DNA of 64,000 bases, from contig JAJDCR010000119.1 of NCBI GenBank assembly GCA_029260735.1, forward strand, positions 22,454 through 86,453, in the 5' to 3' direction. The stretch comes from Planctomycetota bacterium. GTDB lineage: Bacteria > Planctomycetota > Uabimicrobiia > Uabimicrobiales > Uabimicrobiaceae. Below the pieces are notes generated by a model. That model did not search any database, was not told where the DNA came from, and was given only the letters and a program-made list of their open reading frames with translations. Positions 33,593 to 41,939 of the stretch are shown here, in pieces. The translations under genes were made by a program, and so were the position numbers. How positions within the stretch are numbered: position 1 is the first letter of the stretch; each line of letters opens with the position of its first letter.

Positions 33593-34807
33593 ATGGATCT
33601 CAATATGAATTTTTCCCGGACTGCGCAATATGTAGTCACTTTGTTTGTTTTCCTGCTCTATTTTATCCCCTATCATCAAAGTACCTCTTTACTTTGGAAG
33701 GAAAACAGTGAAATCGAAGTTGATGTGTTCGAGACGAAAAAAATTTCTTCTCTCTCTGAAAAACCCTTTTACCAAGCGGGCTTCATTAATGAACTCCACG
33801 AAAATAGAATGTCGCATGTCTCGTCTATTTCAACGACCCCCAGCGGAAAAACTATTTGCCTCTGGTATTCTGGCTCCAGTGAAGGAGCACAAGACGTTTG
33901 TATTTACTCTTCTTTTTTCGAAAATGGCACTTGGAGTTCTCCAAAAACAGTCATTGATCGGCGACAATGCTCCCGAGAATTACGTCGGCATGTCCGAAAA
34001 CTAGGGAACTCAGTTATTTTTTCAAATGGAAAACGTCTCTGGCTATTTTTTTCTTCGACCACCATTGGTGGCTGGTCTATGACCTCCTTAAACTACAAGT
34101 ACTCTTTAGACGACGGAGATACTTGGAGCAGAACTAGAAAAATGAAGCTAACTCCTTTTTTAAATTTGACAAACAATGTTAAAAACCAAGCTCTTTTTCT
34201 CAATGATGGATCATTCTTGCTTCCTGTTTACCGCGAATTTGAAACGGAAACGTCTCAAGTCGTTTGGGTAAAACCTTTCGAGCACACTATTCATTATCAA
34301 ATTAGAAAAATGTCCGAGGCTCATAAAAAAGCTATTCAGCCTTCGTTAATACACAAAGAAGGAAACAAGCTGGTTTCATTCTTACGCAACAGTGGCCCTT
34401 CTCGAAATAAAAAGTTTATCTTACGCACAGAAAGCGAAGATCTCGGTTATTCTTGGTCTCCTTTAGAAGATACGACCTTGCCTAATCCAAACTCAGGCTT
34501 TGATATGCTCAAACTTCCTAATGGAAATTATCTAGGTGTAATTAACTACTCTTTCATTGCTCGCAATGACCTGAGTATTGTGATATCTTACGATGAAGGA
34601 AAAACTTGGATAAAGCTAAAAACTATTGAGCACACTCCTTTTACCACTAAAGCAGAGGAAAAGAAGTATTCTTACCCGACGTTAATTCGCGATAAGCAAG
34701 GCTTCTATCATATAAGCTATACCTATCATAAAGCTCATATCAAGCACATTACTTTCAATGATGCATGGATAAAAGAACAAGAGGGAGTCGCACCATTAAC
34801 GGAATAA
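33593..34807 (+). CDS. Sialidase-like BNR-repeat protein, membrane-anchored or secreted
   Basis: About 404 residues. The start is uncertain (ATG 33593 or 33605; TTG 33581 also possible; no clear Shine-Dalgarno). An N-terminal hydrophobic helix (YVVTLFVFLLYFIPY) is followed by a six-bladed beta-propeller pattern with Asp boxes: SLDDGDTWS, SEDLGYSWS and SYDEGKTWIK. SxDxGxTW boxes mark sialidases and related exo-glycosidases. This belongs to the BNR_2-type predicted neuraminidases, for which sialic acid is not proven as the substrate. The 3' end overlaps the next gene by 43 nt, so it heads a four-gene rightward run to 38187. Confidence 0.75.
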   Translation: MDLNMNFSRTAQYVVTLFVFLLYFIPYHQSTSLLWKENSEIEVDVFETKKISSLSEKPFYQAGFINELHENRMSHVSSISTTPSGKTICLWYSGSSEGAQDVCIYSSFFENGTWSSPKTVIDRRQCSRELRRHVRKLGNSVIFSNGKRLWLFFSSTTIGGWSMTSLNYKYSLDDGDTWSRTRKMKLTPFLNLTNNVKNQALFLNDGSFLLPVYREFETETSQVVWVKPFEHTIHYQIRKMSEAHKKAIQPSLIHKEGNKLVSFLRNSGPSRNKKFILRTESEDLGYSWSPLEDTTLPNPNSGFDMLKLPNGNYLGVINYSFIARNDLSIVISYDEGKTWIKLKTIEHTPFTTKAEEKKYSYPTLIRDKQGFYHISYTYHKAHIKHITFNDAWIKEQEGVAPLTE

Positions 34808-35412
34808 TAGAATTTGTCTCAATTGCTATGCTCACTGTTTTGTTCAGCTATAACTTAGGTAAGCTTTTTCGGATGAAAAAAAAAGCTCAGCAATTTTTTG
34901 TTCTATTCTCTCTTGGAGTTGTTTTTATTCCATTGCCAACACTTAGTCCTGCTCAGTATACCCTTTCTCTATTACCAAATTTTTCAATAGGCACAATTGC
35001 TCTTTTAGGGATTTTTCTAGGGAAACAATTAAAAGGAGTAAAGCTTTTTTCTTCTCAAGATTTTGCTTTGCTCTGCGCGTGGAATCTTTTACTTTCCTTA
35101 AGCCTATATGCTTCTTCATTTTCTCTGATAGCTTTTGATCTTTACTATCTGGGCTATGGATTTTCTGGATGGTTTATCATAACCGCTGGTTTAACTTTAA
35201 TTCTTCTTTTCCAACAAAGCCAGCTATTCTATATTTTCTTGGCTTACATCATTGCGTTTAACCTAAATCTGTCTTACGCTAATAATTTTTTTGACTATAT
35301 TGTCGATCCTCTTGCTGCGTTAATATCTCTCTTCGTATTGATTTGGATGGCAGTACAACTCATTTTTCATAAAGGCTTTACTCGTGCTAAAGAACAAAGG
35401 GTTTGCAACTAA
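34765..35412 (+). CDS. Polytopic membrane protein of unknown function
   Basis: Up to 215 residues. The start could be ATG 34765 (overlapping the sialidase gene) or ATG 34828. About seven hydrophobic segments, with a conserved-looking LPTLSPAQYTLSLLPN loop. No family name is known to me. Its tight overlap with both neighbours (29 nt with the next gene) implies coupled expression with the sialidase-like protein; a role in membrane handling of glycans is only a guess. Confidence 0.65.
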   Translation: MDKRTRGSRTINGIIEFVSIAMLTVLFSYNLGKLFRMKKKAQQFFVLFSLGVVFIPLPTLSPAQYTLSLLPNFSIGTIALLGIFLGKQLKGVKLFSSQDFALLCAWNLLLSLSLYASSFSLIAFDLYYLGYGFSGWFIITAGLTLILLFQQSQLFYIFLAYIIAFNLNLSYANNFFDYIVDPLAALISLFVLIWMAVQLIFHKGFTRAKEQRVCN

Positions 35413-36082
35413 ATTTGAAAGTTTCTTTTTTGGCTCTGTCTCTACTCTTGTACTCGTTGGTTTTTACTTAGCCATAGTTGATGAGTCTGTTTTTCGAAAT
35501 TTCTATGTAATGGAAGATGGACTTATCGAATGGCTTACAGTAATTGCGTTAGCAGCAGGGGCCAGTATTTCCTTTCGACGGCTAGTTCTGCTTCGCTCAG
35601 AAAAAACTTATCTTTTTTTGGGATTTCTGGGAGCTTGTAGTTTGGTCTTTTTATTCGGAGCTGGGGAAGAAATTTCTTGGGGACAAAGGATTTTTAACCT
35701 AGAAACTCCCGAAGGATTAAAAAGTATCAATGCTCAAGGAGAGTTGAATCTACATAATATTCGAGTGGGAAAAGTAAAGATTAACAAGCTAGTTTTTGGT
35801 CTTATTCTAGGGATTTTAATAGGAATTTATTTGAGTTTGGTTCCTCTTCTTTATGCTAAATCCCCTAAAGCAAAGAGAATAATGGACAGTTGTGCTGTTC
35901 CCATCCCTCGTCCTATTCATATCATTTGTTTTATTCTTCTGTTTTTCATAACTGCACAAACGCCTTCCGGAAAAAGAGGGGAAATAAGAGAGTTTTTGGG
36001 AGCAAGTGTATTTCTTAGTATTTTACTATCTCCTGCCAATCGGGAGATTTTTGAACATGAGAACAAGAAAGAGCAAGAGTAG
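35384..36082 (+). CDS. Conserved membrane protein with GEEISWGQR motif
   Basis: 232 residues, GTG start with AAAGG about 9 nt upstream. Six or so hydrophobic helices. After the third comes GAGEEISWGQRIFNLETPEG and ELNLHN, a motif I recognise from uncharacterised bacterial membrane proteins. Acidic and His residues next to the membrane suggest a metal site or an enzyme active site. Function unknown. Cotranscribed with the sialidase-like gene. Confidence 0.7.
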   Translation: MLKNKGFATKFESFFFGSVSTLVLVGFYLAIVDESVFRNFYVMEDGLIEWLTVIALAAGASISFRRLVLLRSEKTYLFLGFLGACSLVFLFGAGEEISWGQRIFNLETPEGLKSINAQGELNLHNIRVGKVKINKLVFGLILGILIGIYLSLVPLLYAKSPKAKRIMDSCAVPIPRPIHIICFILLFFITAQTPSGKRGEIREFLGASVFLSILLSPANREIFEHENKKEQE

Positions 36083-36135
36083 GCTCTGGGCAATTCTGAA
36101 TTATTCTGAGTAATCGAAGGTAAGAGGAAATTGGA

Positions 36136-38187
36136 ATGGGCGAAAGTTATTACGAATTCACTCCGAAACGTCGGTATAAAATGCAAGGTTGTTTTCTTTA
36201 TACCGCCTACTTTGGAATTAGTTTTACAGTTTTGTCAATTATAGGACTGATGGGGCATGATTTTCTCACTAATCGTGGCTGGGATCCGTCCTTCTCAAGA
36301 AATATATGGATTTCTCTTACTATTGTCCCTTCTTTTTTTATTCTTATTTCTCTCCTCCGGAGTTATAAACAAAGGGGGGTCGATAAAATATCTCTTCTTC
36401 CTCATGCTTTGGCCTGGCAAGAGGGAGGAAAAAGACAAACCTGCTCTTATGGCGAAATTCAAACTATTCGTTTCTTCCGAGCCTTGCAAAAAGAAGGAGA
36501 AAGATTAACTGTTATTACAACAAAAGGACAAAAGCTCCATGTGGCCCAAATGACAGATCTTTTCTCTCTTTTTCAGAAACTCAGCTACTTAGCTCGACCT
36601 CATCTTCACCAACGTCATCTGGAGTCGTTAGAAAAGGGAGAGTGCATTTCTTTTCCTCAACCTCTACGCTTAGGTTGGATTTCTCTATTTCTATCCTTAG
36701 TGTTTTTAACATCAGCTTGCTTTACTATATACACAAGTATTCAAAAAGAAGCTTACCTATTAGATTTACCCGACTTTGTCAGTAGCCTCATCACAGCAAC
36801 ATCTCTTTTTCTTATCGCCTTTTGGCTTATTCGTCGCTTTATTAATATTAGAGAAGGTGGTTTTGTTATTTCTTCCAATGGAATTGGGCGGATTAGCTCT
36901 ACTGAACCTACTGAAGTCAAATGGAAAGAAATGAGCAAGATTTTAGTCCTAGAAAAAGAAGGGCTTACTCTAGAGGATAAGTTCCAAAAGAAATACAGGC
37001 TAAACTTAGAAGCAGATAATTTTGATGCTTGCTGCGCTCTTTTAATCCAGCATTTACCCCTACGTCTTTTTTCATGGCACCCTCATTTTCCTCGTAAGGT
37101 TTCCTTAGTTAAAAACCAACTCGAAGTTTCTATTTACTACCATGATATAATTATTGGCTCCTATCCTTTACGTTGCTGGACATATGTGACAAGAGGCTTA
37201 AGTGTTTATCACCAAAAAGAACTTATCTTTACCATATATTGCGAAGAAGAAGAAAGAGCTCATGATTATCCCCGAGATTTACTCGACCTTATTAAACAGT
37301 TTTTGCCCTTAGCTCAGGAAGGTAACACTGTTGATACTGGCGAGTATACAGAATTAGGTCAAGGTTTTCTTGGTCGAGAAGATTTTAAAGGTATTGCCTA
37401 CACTAATCCGACAAACCACCAATACGACGGAATCTATGTCAACTACCCCTATGAGTATCTAACTGCTATTTTCTTAACAGAGAAAGAAATGGAAGTGGTT
37501 AAAGAATTTGGAGTCGGGCGTATTCTTTACCGATTGGGTAAAACCTATCAGTTTTACCCCTTTCCTTATTGGACTTCTCGGGCCCGTCCAGAGGTAGCAG
37601 AAGAAAACGAAGGAAGTGCCTTAATGGAGTTACCTCGTATTTCTTTAAAAGGAGCTCTTGCTTGGTTAGATCATGAGAAAAAAAAGGTAACTTTAAAAAT
37701 AGATCCCGAATTTTTTCCAGAATACCAAGAAAAACTAGAAGAGATTCCTCGAGATATTCCCTTTGCTTTTCTTTGTGAAATAGAACCTGAAATAGATAGT
37801 GCTTTAGTTTGGCATGCCAATCAGCGTAATCCAGAAGTCTTTTCAGAAGATGAAGAAGTTCTCTGGACAAATGGTTTTTATCTTGCTTTTTGTCCTCGCC
37901 AAGAAGAAGACTGTGCTACCATATTGGAAGATGGCTTTACAGTTCTATTGACAGACGATTCTTGGCCTAAATTACGTCAGGCTTTGAACAAAGGGAAAGA
38001 TATTGAAATTCCCAGTAGCTCTCCCAATAAAAATAGTTTTTCGTTAGAATGGAAAACGGAAAAACCTTCTTTTCCTAAACAGAAATCCAGTTCTAGTGAC
38101 TTAAAAAATCAAGAAGAGAATGAAGAAAACAAAGAAATAGACAAAGAAAGCGATAAGGAAAACCAGAAAGAAAGCGACAACGAATAA
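36136..38187 (+). CDS. Membrane protein with two PH-like modules and acidic low-complexity tail
   Basis: 683 residues, GAGG about 8 nt before the ATG. The N-terminal half has two helix pairs (YTAYFGISFTVLSIIGL / IWISLTIVPSFFILISLL and LGWISLFLSLVFLTSACFTIY / LITATSLFLIAFWLI), each followed by a short beta-rich module (LAWQEGGKRQTCSYGEIQTIRFF; FVISSNGIGRISSTEPTEVKWKEM) like bPH-type units. The C-terminal half is soluble and not recognised. The last 45 residues are K/E/N/D-rich (NEENKEIDKESDKENQKES). A bidirectional terminator follows. Function unknown. Confidence 0.65.
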   Translation: MGESYYEFTPKRRYKMQGCFLYTAYFGISFTVLSIIGLMGHDFLTNRGWDPSFSRNIWISLTIVPSFFILISLLRSYKQRGVDKISLLPHALAWQEGGKRQTCSYGEIQTIRFFRALQKEGERLTVITTKGQKLHVAQMTDLFSLFQKLSYLARPHLHQRHLESLEKGECISFPQPLRLGWISLFLSLVFLTSACFTIYTSIQKEAYLLDLPDFVSSLITATSLFLIAFWLIRRFINIREGGFVISSNGIGRISSTEPTEVKWKEMSKILVLEKEGLTLEDKFQKKYRLNLEADNFDACCALLIQHLPLRLFSWHPHFPRKVSLVKNQLEVSIYYHDIIIGSYPLRCWTYVTRGLSVYHQKELIFTIYCEEEERAHDYPRDLLDLIKQFLPLAQEGNTVDTGEYTELGQGFLGREDFKGIAYTNPTNHQYDGIYVNYPYEYLTAIFLTEKEMEVVKEFGVGRILYRLGKTYQFYPFPYWTSRARPEVAEENEGSALMELPRISLKGALAWLDHEKKKVTLKIDPEFFPEYQEKLEEIPRDIPFAFLCEIEPEIDSALVWHANQRNPEVFSEDEEVLWTNGFYLAFCPRQEEDCATILEDGFTVLLTDDSWPKLRQALNKGKDIEIPSSSPNKNSFSLEWKTEKPSFPKQKSSSSDLKNQEENEENKEIDKESDKENQKESDNE

Positions 38188-38298
38188 ATTGAAAATATGC
38201 GTTTGGATTTTGAGTTTTAGCCTCATAGGCTGCCTTGATTGCTGCGATGATTCATCCTCTAAGCTAAAGACTTAGGGGTTTTCTCACCACATTTTTAT

Positions 38299-38341
38299 AA
38301 AAAAGAAGATTTTTCTCCTGAATAAAAAAATCTTCTTTTTT
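38299..38341. terminator. Bidirectional intrinsic terminator
   Basis: AAAAAAGAAGATTTTT (38299-38314) and its exact complement at 38326-38341 form a 16-bp stem with A and T runs on both sides. It lies between the rightward gene ending at 38187 and the leftward gene ending at 38340, whose stop codon overlaps the arm. Confidence 0.7.
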
Positions 38342-38663
38342 AGACCATACAGAAATCTTCTATTTGGGGTTCTGTCCCCATTTTTCCTTGTGCTAAAATT
38401 TTGCCAAAAGTATTGCAGTTGTCCCAAAAGGAAAGAGTGTATTTGTAGGTCATATAAATAATTCCATTTTCATCTACTCCTCCCATACTCTGTTCTTTTG
38501 TAAAGAGTAAGTTACCTTCCATCTCAGTTGATTGAGGCAAGGATGGTTTTTTTTTGAGCTCACCAAAAGCTTGGTATCTACTAACTCCTGCTTTTTTTTC
38601 TAAAAAAAGAAGAGGAGAAAATAGAGTAAAGGAATATTTACCTAAATCAACTACTTGAGACAT
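38340..38663 (-). CDS. Hypothetical protein
   Basis: 107 residues from ATG 38663, with GGAG 6 nt upstream; an ATG four codons earlier (38675) is also possible. No signal peptide or membrane helix. A Trp/Cys-containing segment (YTLSFWDNCNTFGKILAQGKM) stands near the end. No family recognised. Single leftward gene ending in the shared terminator. Confidence 0.55.
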   Translation of the reverse strand: MSQVVDLGKYSFTLFSPLLFLEKKAGVSRYQAFGELKKKPSLPQSTEMEGNLLFTKEQSMGGVDENGIIYMTYKYTLSFWDNCNTFGKILAQGKMGTEPQIEDFCMV

Positions 38664-38943
38664 TTTCTGCTCCATTCACTTCCAGCAAAAGATCCTATAT
38701 TTATTTTGTCAATGTTATAATACAACATCAACTCTCTTTCTGTCAAAAAAAAATATTCTTTTTTTCTCTTCAAAAAAGAGAGAATCCCTTTTAAACAGCG
38801 CTATAAGCATAAAAATAAGCGCAGAGAAAAATTCGCTAAAAGTAAAAAAATGCTTTTAAAGATTGTGATTTAGGAGTTTTAAAAGAGAGGGGAATGGAGG
38901 AAGTAATTTTAGGTAGGGGAATAGGGGGGATTAGGAAACCCGA
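38664..38943. other. AT-rich intergenic region
   Basis: Holds the presumed promoter of the 107-residue protein gene and the region beyond the RRM gene's terminator. A/T homopolymer runs are frequent (38745-38775), including a weak hairpin ttttctcttcaaaaaagaga. No gene seen. Confidence 0.3.
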
Positions 38944-38965
38944 AGATGGGCCAAAAGGCCCATCT
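38944..38965 (-). terminator. Hairpin after RRM gene
   Basis: AGATGGGCC (38944-38952) pairs perfectly with GGCCCATCT (38957-38965), loop AAAA. It starts 14 nt past the stop of the RRM gene. It lacks a clear T-run on the minus strand, so it may stabilise the 3' end rather than terminate by itself. Confidence 0.55.
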
Positions 38966-38979
38966 TTCAGGTAAAGCTT

Positions 38980-39249
38980 TTAGTAGCGAGGTCTACGAGG
39001 ACGATTCTCTCTTGGCTTAGCTTCATTTACCTTAAGAGTTCTTCCTTGTACTTCGGCTCCATCAAGCTCTTCAATGGCTTTTTCTGCCTCATCTTTTTCA
39101 GACATTTCGACAAATCCAAAACCTTTGCTTCTACCTGTGTCTCTGTCAGAGATAACCTTGGCACTAGATACAGCACCAAATTCAGAAAACAAGTCTTCTA
39201 ACTCACCTTCAGTGAGAGAAAAAGGTAGATTACCAACATAAATATTCAT
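38980..39249 (-). CDS. RNA-binding protein, single RRM (glycine-poor cyanobacterial Rbp type)
   Basis: 89 residues: one RRM domain with RNP2 IYVGNL (3-8) and RNP1 KGFGFVEM (42-49), and a short basic tail RENRPRRPRY. Such small RRM proteins bind single-stranded RNA, and in cyanobacteria many are cold-induced. AAGGAA lies 7 nt before the ATG. The next gene upstream ends 512 bp away, which leaves room for a long structured leader, a hallmark of cold-responsive RNA chaperone genes. Confidence 0.93.
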   Translation of the reverse strand: MNIYVGNLPFSLTEGELEDLFSEFGAVSSAKVISDRDTGRSKGFGFVEMSEKDEAEKAIEELDGAEVQGRTLKVNEAKPRENRPRRPRY

Positions 39250-39761
39250 TTAATATTCCTTTTGTCACATATAAACATAGAAAATCAGCGGCCGGCCGGT
39301 CACTAACCATACTGGTAGCTGAAAAACATAATAATTAGAAAGAAGAAAAATAGTTTTCTTCTATTTTGCTTAATCGTTAAAACGAATAAGCATTTGGTTA
39401 GTTTTTTGACAAAACATTCTTCTCTTTTTGTGAGAGAAAAATTAAGTTTTGTACATTTGCTTAGGTTTCTATATTTGTCTGAAAATTTCCTTTAGGAAAT
39501 TTCCGGGAGCACCCAAAGTACTCCTAGATGAGGTCTTGATCAGTTCTAAGTAGCTATCTGCCAATCGTAAGTTCACATCCACCTAATCTCAAATATCTCA
39601 AATAAAGAGTCAAAACTAGCAAAAATATATCCAAGACATTACATCTTGTTTTCGATTTTCTTTTATACTATAGTTTTCATAGAAAATCCAATAAAATATT
39701 AAGAAAAACGAGGAAAAATGTTAAATATAATAAAAACTATTTTCTTCTACTGAGAAATCCC
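39250..39761 (-). other. Long upstream region of the RRM gene
   Basis: 512 bp without a gene. It contains a GC-rich palindrome near the gene (GGCCGGCC within gaccggccggccgc on the minus strand, 39289-39303). A hairpin tagaagaaaactatttttcttct lies near 39340-39363, and an 8-bp stem AAATTTCC..GGAAATTT at 39483-39502. It is probably a 5' leader plus promoter, but the transcription start cannot be fixed by eye. Confidence 0.4.
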
Positions 39762-40541
39762 CTATAAAAGCTTATCCCAAAAACTTTGTTTATGAACCAA
39801 TTCACGAATTCTAGGCAAAATTTCTTGGCCCAAAATTTCGTCCTTCCAAAAACTTTGAAACTGTCTTTCGGCCAAAGCAATTAATCGAGAGACGCGGTCT
39901 TGGTAAAGCCCCTTTAGTTGAACTTGAACCCGCATGATCAAAGCCAAATTTTGCTCAAAGGGCTTATGTTCATCGTAAGGAAAAGGAAGACGCAGGAGTT
40001 CGTCAAAGGAAGAACGAGTTTCTGAGCGAAGAAATGAAAGTACATCTTTTTCCAGAGCTTTTGGATTGAGCGCATCAAGAAGAGGCAAAGCTTCTTCAAT
40101 TTTTCCTAAACGATTGGTCGGTAACACTTGAATTAGATCTGCAATTGCTTTCTGGTATTGGGAATGTTGGTAAAAACGTTCTAGACTGTAAGTGATAGAT
40201 TGATCCATTAACTCCTGAGTGCGTTGGTGTAGCCATTTTCCTGTTTCTCGAAAACGAGAATTTAAATCGCCAAATTTTTTGGGGACATCCACTTTTCCTG
40301 AACGCTGGTCATAGCGACTAAATTTAGTGCCTTCTTTTTTTCCGGGAGATAAAGCGGCTGACCATTCTGGCCAACTGCTGACTTGAGTGGCAATCTCGGG
40401 GCCTAATATATCCCATAACCTCTGGTCTTTTCCTCCACTACGTATTTTCAAACACAAATAATCGCTTCTTTTCCCAGGAAAACGATCATGAGTAGCGAGG
40501 TCAAGCTGACGATAAAACTGCTCTAAAGCTTTCTTTTTCAT
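39762..40541 (-). CDS. Hypothetical protein
   Basis: 259 residues, soluble, mostly helical and rich in Arg/Lys/Gln/Leu, with no signal peptide. Trp-containing stretches (DYLCLKIRSGGKDQRLWDILGPEI, SSWPEWSAAL) open the protein, and long amphipathic helices follow. No catalytic motif or known family recognised. Single leftward gene. The start is the first ATG of the frame, with AAGG about 8 nt upstream. Confidence 0.6.
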   Translation of the reverse strand: MKKKALEQFYRQLDLATHDRFPGKRSDYLCLKIRSGGKDQRLWDILGPEIATQVSSWPEWSAALSPGKKEGTKFSRYDQRSGKVDVPKKFGDLNSRFRETGKWLHQRTQELMDQSITYSLERFYQHSQYQKAIADLIQVLPTNRLGKIEEALPLLDALNPKALEKDVLSFLRSETRSSFDELLRLPFPYDEHKPFEQNLALIMRVQVQLKGLYQDRVSRLIALAERQFQSFWKDEILGQEILPRIRELVHKQSFWDKLL

Positions 40542-40746
40542 AAAAAGACCTTTTCAAGGAAACCATTCTGAAGAAACGAGATGATTTTTTGTTTTATAGC
40601 TAACTTTTATATCATAACAAATCTTCTGACTCTCTAAAAGATCGATTTCAACTGTTGGGCCTTTAGCACATGAATGGGCTTAAAAGCTAACTTTTATACA
40701 CATAATTTTTGTGACTTGTTGCTCACCGTCGTAAAAGAAAATGGAA

Positions 40747-40888
40747 AGAAGAAAAGAATTTCACGCAAAGACGCAAAGATCGCAAAGAAGAAAAAAAATG
40801 AGAGAAGGGTGAAGTTTCATTTTATTAACAGGAACTTTTCTCTTCTTCTTTGCGATCTTTGCGTCTTTGCGTGAAATTCTTTTCTTCT
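40747..40888. repeat. Perfect 46-bp inverted repeat, GCAAAG family copy 3
   Basis: Arms 40747-40792 and 40843-40888 are exact reverse complements over 46 bp (core TTCACGCAAAGACGCAAAG), separated by 50 bp. The core matches the palindromic part of the repeats at 25585 and 32975, but the 3' block of those copies is missing. It lies in the 527-bp region between two divergent genes. A short frame across it is not a gene. Confidence 0.95.
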
Positions 40889-41068
40889 CAAAAATTACTA
40901 CGGAGGGATAGGAAATCCAAAGGCTATCGGCTTTACTTAATGCTACTCAGGAAATTTTTTGAAAGATAGGATATTTATTTGAAAAAAATACTCTTTTTCG
41001 TTACTCTAAAAAAAAAGAGTATATTTTTCACGGGAACTCCTTTAACTCTAGCTAGAATTGAATTAAAA

Positions 41069-41884
41069 ATGAGAAGCGAACAAGAAGAACAAGACGCTCA
41101 AAAAGTACAAAACTCCTTGAGCTTTTTGATGAACGGCCAACTTCCTAAAGCTTTAGAGATTTTAGATGAAGTTGTTGCCCAGACTCCCGGTGATTATGTT
41201 TTTGAATACAAGGAAGATGATAAGCTTTACATTAAATTCTGGGACCAAGAACACTTTCTTCATTATATCACATGGGAAAAAAAAGATCCCCAAACTGTCT
41301 CTGAAGAGTTGGTGTGGTTGCCCAACGCCTACGCTCGTGCCTACTATCATTTAGGTTTTATCATGGTCAAAATGAAAAACTATGAGAAGGCAATTGAATA
41401 CTTGGAGCAAGGGCAAAATTTGGAACCTCATCATGCTATTTTTTATAATGAGAAAGGTCATGCTTACGCTTGTCTTAAGCATTTTTCTAAATCATTAGCT
41501 CAATATAATGAAGTCAAAGGTGTTGGAGCTCATACTACTGCATCTATGTACGCAATGGCTTTGCGTGGAAAGGCATTTGTTTACATTGAGCTAGGTAAAG
41601 TAGAAGAAGCGGAAGTTCTTTTAAAGGAATCTCTTCAATACGATCCCGAAAGCAAAATCGCCTTAAATGAGTTGATGTACATTGCCCATTTACGAGCAGG
41701 GGGAGAGAGCTCAGGGATGGAAACAAAAGAAACTACGGGACAAAACTTCAATCAATGTGCTCGTTGTCATATAGTAATGGGAGAAGAAGGAGGGGTTGTT
41801 TTTAATTACCAGGGACGTTTGCTCTTTTTGTGTTCTCCCTGCGAAAAAAAAGTCAACAAAAAATGGTGGCAGTTTTGGAAATAA
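41069..41884 (+). CDS. TPR-repeat protein with C-terminal zinc-finger-like module
   Basis: 271 residues from ATG 41069; an in-frame TTG at 40979 (AGGA upstream) would add 30 residues rich in Phe/Lys. Tetratricopeptide repeats run from about residue 12 to 215 (AYYHLGFIMVKMKNYEKAIEYLEQG, ALRGKAFVYIELGKVEEAEVLLKESLQYDP). A C-terminal CARCH...CSPCEKK pair of CxxC motifs probably binds zinc. It ends in the aromatic KKWWQFWK. TPR proteins are protein-interaction adaptors. The partner is unknown. Confidence 0.8.
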   Translation: MRSEQEEQDAQKVQNSLSFLMNGQLPKALEILDEVVAQTPGDYVFEYKEDDKLYIKFWDQEHFLHYITWEKKDPQTVSEELVWLPNAYARAYYHLGFIMVKMKNYEKAIEYLEQGQNLEPHHAIFYNEKGHAYACLKHFSKSLAQYNEVKGVGAHTTASMYAMALRGKAFVYIELGKVEEAEVLLKESLQYDPESKIALNELMYIAHLRAGGESSGMETKETTGQNFNQCARCHIVMGEEGGVVFNYQGRLLFLCSPCEKKVNKKWWQFWK

Positions 41885-41925
41885 AGGGAACCCGATTTGG
41901 ATTCCCCTTGATTTCATATTTTTTT
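41885..41925 (+). terminator. Probable intrinsic terminator
   Basis: AAGGGAACC and GGATTCCCCTT directly after the TPR gene stop form an imperfect stem (two bulges), followed at a short distance by a run of seven T (41919-41925). It lies between convergent genes. Confidence 0.5.
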
Positions 41926-41939
41926 GCCTAGGTCACGGC

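Noticed and set aside
40674..40874. 66-codon plus-strand frame
   Set aside because: It is the translation of the perfect palindrome and ends in it; no ribosome binding site.
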